Notes under the pieces: generated by a model
What the model was told of the DNA's origin: nothing
What the model saw: the letters and a program-made list of their open reading frames with translations, nothing else
Databases searched by the model: none
Shown here: piece after piece, positions 61,863 to 64,000 of the stretch
Position numbering within the stretch: position 1 is the stretch's first letter
How the letters are laid out: each line of letters begins with the position of its first letter
Translations under genes and position numbers: made by a program
Assembly: GCA_016716435.1 (NCBI GenBank)
Contig: JADJWI010000003.1
Location: 806,001 to 870,000 of the forward strand
DNA from: Acidobacteriota bacterium
Lineage (GTDB): Bacteria > Acidobacteriota > Blastocatellia > Pyrinomonadales > Pyrinomonadaceae
DNA length: 64,000 bases
Direction of reading: 5' to 3'

Positions 61863-62438
61863 ATGAGACCGAAAAATAGACTATTCATTTCGCTGATACC
61901 AGTGCTTGCTGTAGCGCTTGGTTGTTCGAGTCTGATACCGCGAGGGGGCAACCTTTTTGAGGGCGACAATGCCGCCATTGCCGCGGCCGCGATCAAAGAA
62001 AAGGTTGGCACGGCAAAGGTACGGGTCATTCGCGGTGAGATCAGGCCGAACGTTATGAAGCTGGTCATTCAGTCCGAGACAAATCCGAAGGATCAGGACG
62101 AGTACACGTATGAACGCGGATCGGTCTCCGGCCCAGAACCGGTCAAGATCCACAAGGTTTTCGCCGACAACGTTCACCACGCCACGGATATTGACGAGAT
62201 AAATTTCCTCGCATTACCCAAAACACTAGAGCGTGCCAAACAACTGGCCGACCCGGCTGGAGCGACCATTGATCTGGTCTCAATGGACAACCAATATGCC
62301 AAAACCGCCGATCCCCGGTTGACTGGCGAGGAAGCCAAGGCGTGGGCGCTTACATGGCGGATCTTTGTCGAGGGCACTCGATCACAAACTTACTTTTGGG
62401 CAAATAAGAACGGCAACCTGAACGAAAAGGCATATTAG
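61863..62438 (+). CDS. Putative lipoprotein of unknown function
   Basis: A 191-residue protein with a lipobox ('AVLAVALGCSS', Cys at about residue 21). Its body has no recognised domain. AAGGAGAA precedes the ATG. Predicted to be anchored in the envelope. Part of the unknown-gene run at the window's right end. Confidence 0.65.
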   Translation: MRPKNRLFISLIPVLAVALGCSSLIPRGGNLFEGDNAAIAAAAIKEKVGTAKVRVIRGEIRPNVMKLVIQSETNPKDQDEYTYERGSVSGPEPVKIHKVFADNVHHATDIDEINFLALPKTLERAKQLADPAGATIDLVSMDNQYAKTADPRLTGEEAKAWALTWRIFVEGTRSQTYFWANKNGNLNEKAY

Positions 62439-62514
62439 AATAGAGGGAGCCAAAGGCAAGGTCGGAGAGGCGTACAGCTCTAACAGGACCGAGATCGAAG
62501 TAGGAGAAATCATC

Positions 62515-63036
62515 ATGACAAAAGGAAAAATGTGGGAATTCCAAAGCGATCTTCAGATCACAGGCTCGTGCGGCGTTGAGTTGACAGCCGACGTGCCAGG
62601 GACGAAGAACTTTTCGGCCGGCCTCACTAAACAGGCCTTTCAAGTGACAGATCATAAAAATGGCCAGAAAGTATGGCTCGATTTCCACGGCTTTGGAGCC
62701 GGCGGATCGCTAGGGGTTTCCATTCTAGGTAACTTCGGATTTAGCGGTTCATCTGAGGACTTTTTTTCTGTCGGTACTCACTTCTACGGTGGAGCTCTCA
62801 ACTACGGAGCTATTGAACTCGATGAGATGGTCAATCGCGAAGCCCTGATCTATTCGGGCAGCCTAACGGCGAGCAAAGGCGGCGGGCTAACCTTGATCTT
62901 TGTGCGACCGCTCCCGGTTTTTCCGTTTCCCGTTGCTTGGCATTCGATTGTTGCGGTCGCAGGCCTTTCGCTCTCAAGCAATTTTGGCGGAGGTCTTTCT
63001 CAATATTATGGCCTACTTACCCGCTCTTCGAAATAG
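62515..63036 (+). CDS. Hypothetical protein with beta-rich, Gly-rich body
   Basis: A 173-residue protein without a clear signal peptide. It is rich in Gly, Ser and aromatic residues ('FGAGGSLGVSILGNFGFSGS', 'LTASKGGGLTLIFVRPLP'). The Gly-rich middle resembles a beta barrel or glycine-loop fold, but no family is recognised. TAGGAG stands 9 nt before the ATG. Confidence 0.6.
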   Translation: MTKGKMWEFQSDLQITGSCGVELTADVPGTKNFSAGLTKQAFQVTDHKNGQKVWLDFHGFGAGGSLGVSILGNFGFSGSSEDFFSVGTHFYGGALNYGAIELDEMVNREALIYSGSLTASKGGGLTLIFVRPLPVFPFPVAWHSIVAVAGLSLSSNFGGGLSQYYGLLTRSSK

Positions 63037-63105
63037 GCCTTGTTGTCATTCGCAAATTGCGACTATTTGAAACGTCGTAGGACTGAATATTGTGGAGAAA
63101 GAGCT

Positions 63106-63675
63106 ATGAACAGATCGACGGTTGTTGCAGTTATCATGCTCGCGTTGTTTATCGCGTGTTCAGAGGCAAATGCCCAGATGGGTGCGATCGCGGCTGTTGA
63201 TGAGCCCGCGGAACGGCCAAAGCCGGCTGAGGGCGGCGGAGCTTCGGTCGGCGGCGGTGCCGGCGGAAGCACCGCACGAACTACAGGCACACGCCGCGGC
63301 TCGCGTACGACCGGCAAACAAACGACGGCGAAAAAGCCAGCGGCTCCTCGAAAGCCGGCCGCTCCTGCGAAGTATGACGGCTTTGTCGTCGGCGATAAGT
63401 ACACGTTTCTAAATTTCGAGGTTGTCTCGGCGGAAAAGCCTTATCACACGCGAGCCGCGAAGGCGTCCGGGGCGAAGGGCCTGGTGCAGGTCGAAGTGCT
63501 TATCGGTGTTGATGGTTCCGTATTGACCGCAAAAGGGCGAACGGGCAATAAAGAGCTGTGGCCTGAAGCCGAGCGAGCCGCACTCGCGTCCAAGTTCAAT
63601 CGCCCGACATTCGGCGGCAAGCCAGCCCGAGCGATAGGGTTTCTGGTTTACCGTTTCGGCCCGGCTGATGACTAA
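63106..63675 (+). CDS. Secreted TonB C-terminal-like protein
   Basis: About 189 residues. A signal peptide (TVVAVIMLALFIACSEANA) is followed by a Lys/Ala/Pro/Gly-rich linker of about 65 residues and a C-terminal TonB-C-like fold ('LVQVEVLIGVDGSVLTAKGR', 'FNRPTFGGKPARAIGFLVYR'). As with the protein at 27.4 kb, the domain is on a secreted protein, not on a membrane-anchored energy transducer. GGAG lies about 10 nt before the ATG at 63106. Confidence 0.72.
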   Translation: MNRSTVVAVIMLALFIACSEANAQMGAIAAVDEPAERPKPAEGGGASVGGGAGGSTARTTGTRRGSRTTGKQTTAKKPAAPRKPAAPAKYDGFVVGDKYTFLNFEVVSAEKPYHTRAAKASGAKGLVQVEVLIGVDGSVLTAKGRTGNKELWPEAERAALASKFNRPTFGGKPARAIGFLVYRFGPADD

Positions 63676-63731
63676 GGCCTGTTTGCCGAGAGTGAGGATA
63701 GATCCGCGTAGAGCACCGAGAAGATAGACAT

Positions 63732-64000
63732 ATGACCCGCATCATCTTATTTGTTTCGGTTGTGCTCCTGACCGGCGGCACGCTTTCGGGGCAGGAACCG
63801 ATCATCCCGATCGTGCAGGGAAGCTACCTTGTCGGCGGAACACAGGGCGGAAAATGGCTAAAGCCCGCTCGCGTGCCTCTTGGGGCATCGCCGAAGTTTC
63901 GCTCCGTTCGAAACGACGCCGACGACAAAACGATCCTAATTGGCCGAACCAACGAGAAATGGGGCGCGTGTGATGAAAACAGGATCGTTCGGTTCGACAG
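63732..64000 (+). CDS. Secreted protein, truncated at the window edge
   Basis: An open frame from the ATG at 63732 to the window end, at least 89 residues. The signal peptide 'IILFVSVVLLTGGTLSG' is followed by 'EPIIPIVQGSYLVGGTQGGK'. No stop is reached. The family is not recognised. Confidence 0.6.
   Translation, partial: MTRIILFVSVVLLTGGTLSGQEPIIPIVQGSYLVGGTQGGKWLKPARVPLGASPKFRSVRNDADDKTILIGRTNEKWGACDENRIVRFD

Overview
Organism. The window reads as a chromosomal segment of a GC-rich, Gram-negative-type bacterium, most likely an acidobacterium of the Blastocatellia/Pyrinomonadaceae kind. This is an inference. It rests on a very large TonB-dependent receptor with an N-terminal carboxypeptidase-regulatory domain, secreted proteins ending in FG-GAP-like repeats (DYDGDGKxDxAVFRP), a CadC-type winged-helix regulator fused to a TolB-like propeller, a Tat-exported PaoABC-type molybdoenzyme, and many small membrane or secreted proteins with low-complexity tails. 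No phage, insertion sequence or CRISPR array was seen.

Layout. 0-3.7 kb: a small membrane protein, a winged-helix regulator, a DUF4153/4173 membrane protein and a XerC/D recombinase. 3.7-7.6 kb: paoABC-type aldehyde/xanthine oxidoreductase operon, with two apparent single-base frameshifts. 7.7-9.1 kb: a secreted FG-GAP repeat protein. 9.4-24.4 kb: the conserved translation/transcription cluster tRNA-Tyr, tRNA-Gly, tRNA-Thr, tuf, rpmG, tRNA-Trp, secE, nusG, rplK, rplA, rplJ, rplL, rpoB, rpoC, closed by a strong terminator. 24.5-29.5 kb (minus): an operon of HD phosphohydrolase, TonB-C protein, PlsC acyltransferase and M13 peptidase. 29.7-34.2 kb: a TPR protein and the Oar-like receptor. 34.6-38.9 kb (minus): ribA, a zinc-finger anti-sigma candidate, its sigma factor and an ABC exporter. 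38.9-45 kb: SpoIIM-family protein, NAD(P)-binding protein, DUF58 protein, Kv-type channel, RRM protein, patatin. 45-53.3 kb: cytoplasmic subtilase with a Cys-pair head, zinc-ribbon/TM protein, ankyrin protein, HEAVH protein, 7TM protein, UvrD helicase, SIMPL protein. 53.4-57 kb: ybaB-recR, acyltransferase, pyrE-like gene, Nudix hydrolase. 57-64 kb: M12-like metalloprotease with FG-GAP repeats, the CadC-like regulator, and a run of small secreted or unknown proteins.

Most notable signals. (1) The spacers of the tuf-to-rpoC cluster hold structured tandem-heptamer palindromes. Three share one architecture: arms of 29 nt (four heptamers plus one base) around a 6-7 nt loop. The heptamer sequence differs at each site, so the architecture is conserved but the sequence is not. 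(2) RpoB carries an inserted double CxxC (zinc-ribbon-like) module of about 65 residues near the N-terminus. Ribosomal protein L10 has a roughly 115-residue Ala/Pro/Glu tail, and RpoC ends in an acidic tail. (3) Three genes (paoA, paoC, rplK) are each broken by one missing base in a short homopolymer. Because rplK is normally essential, sequence error is the likely cause.
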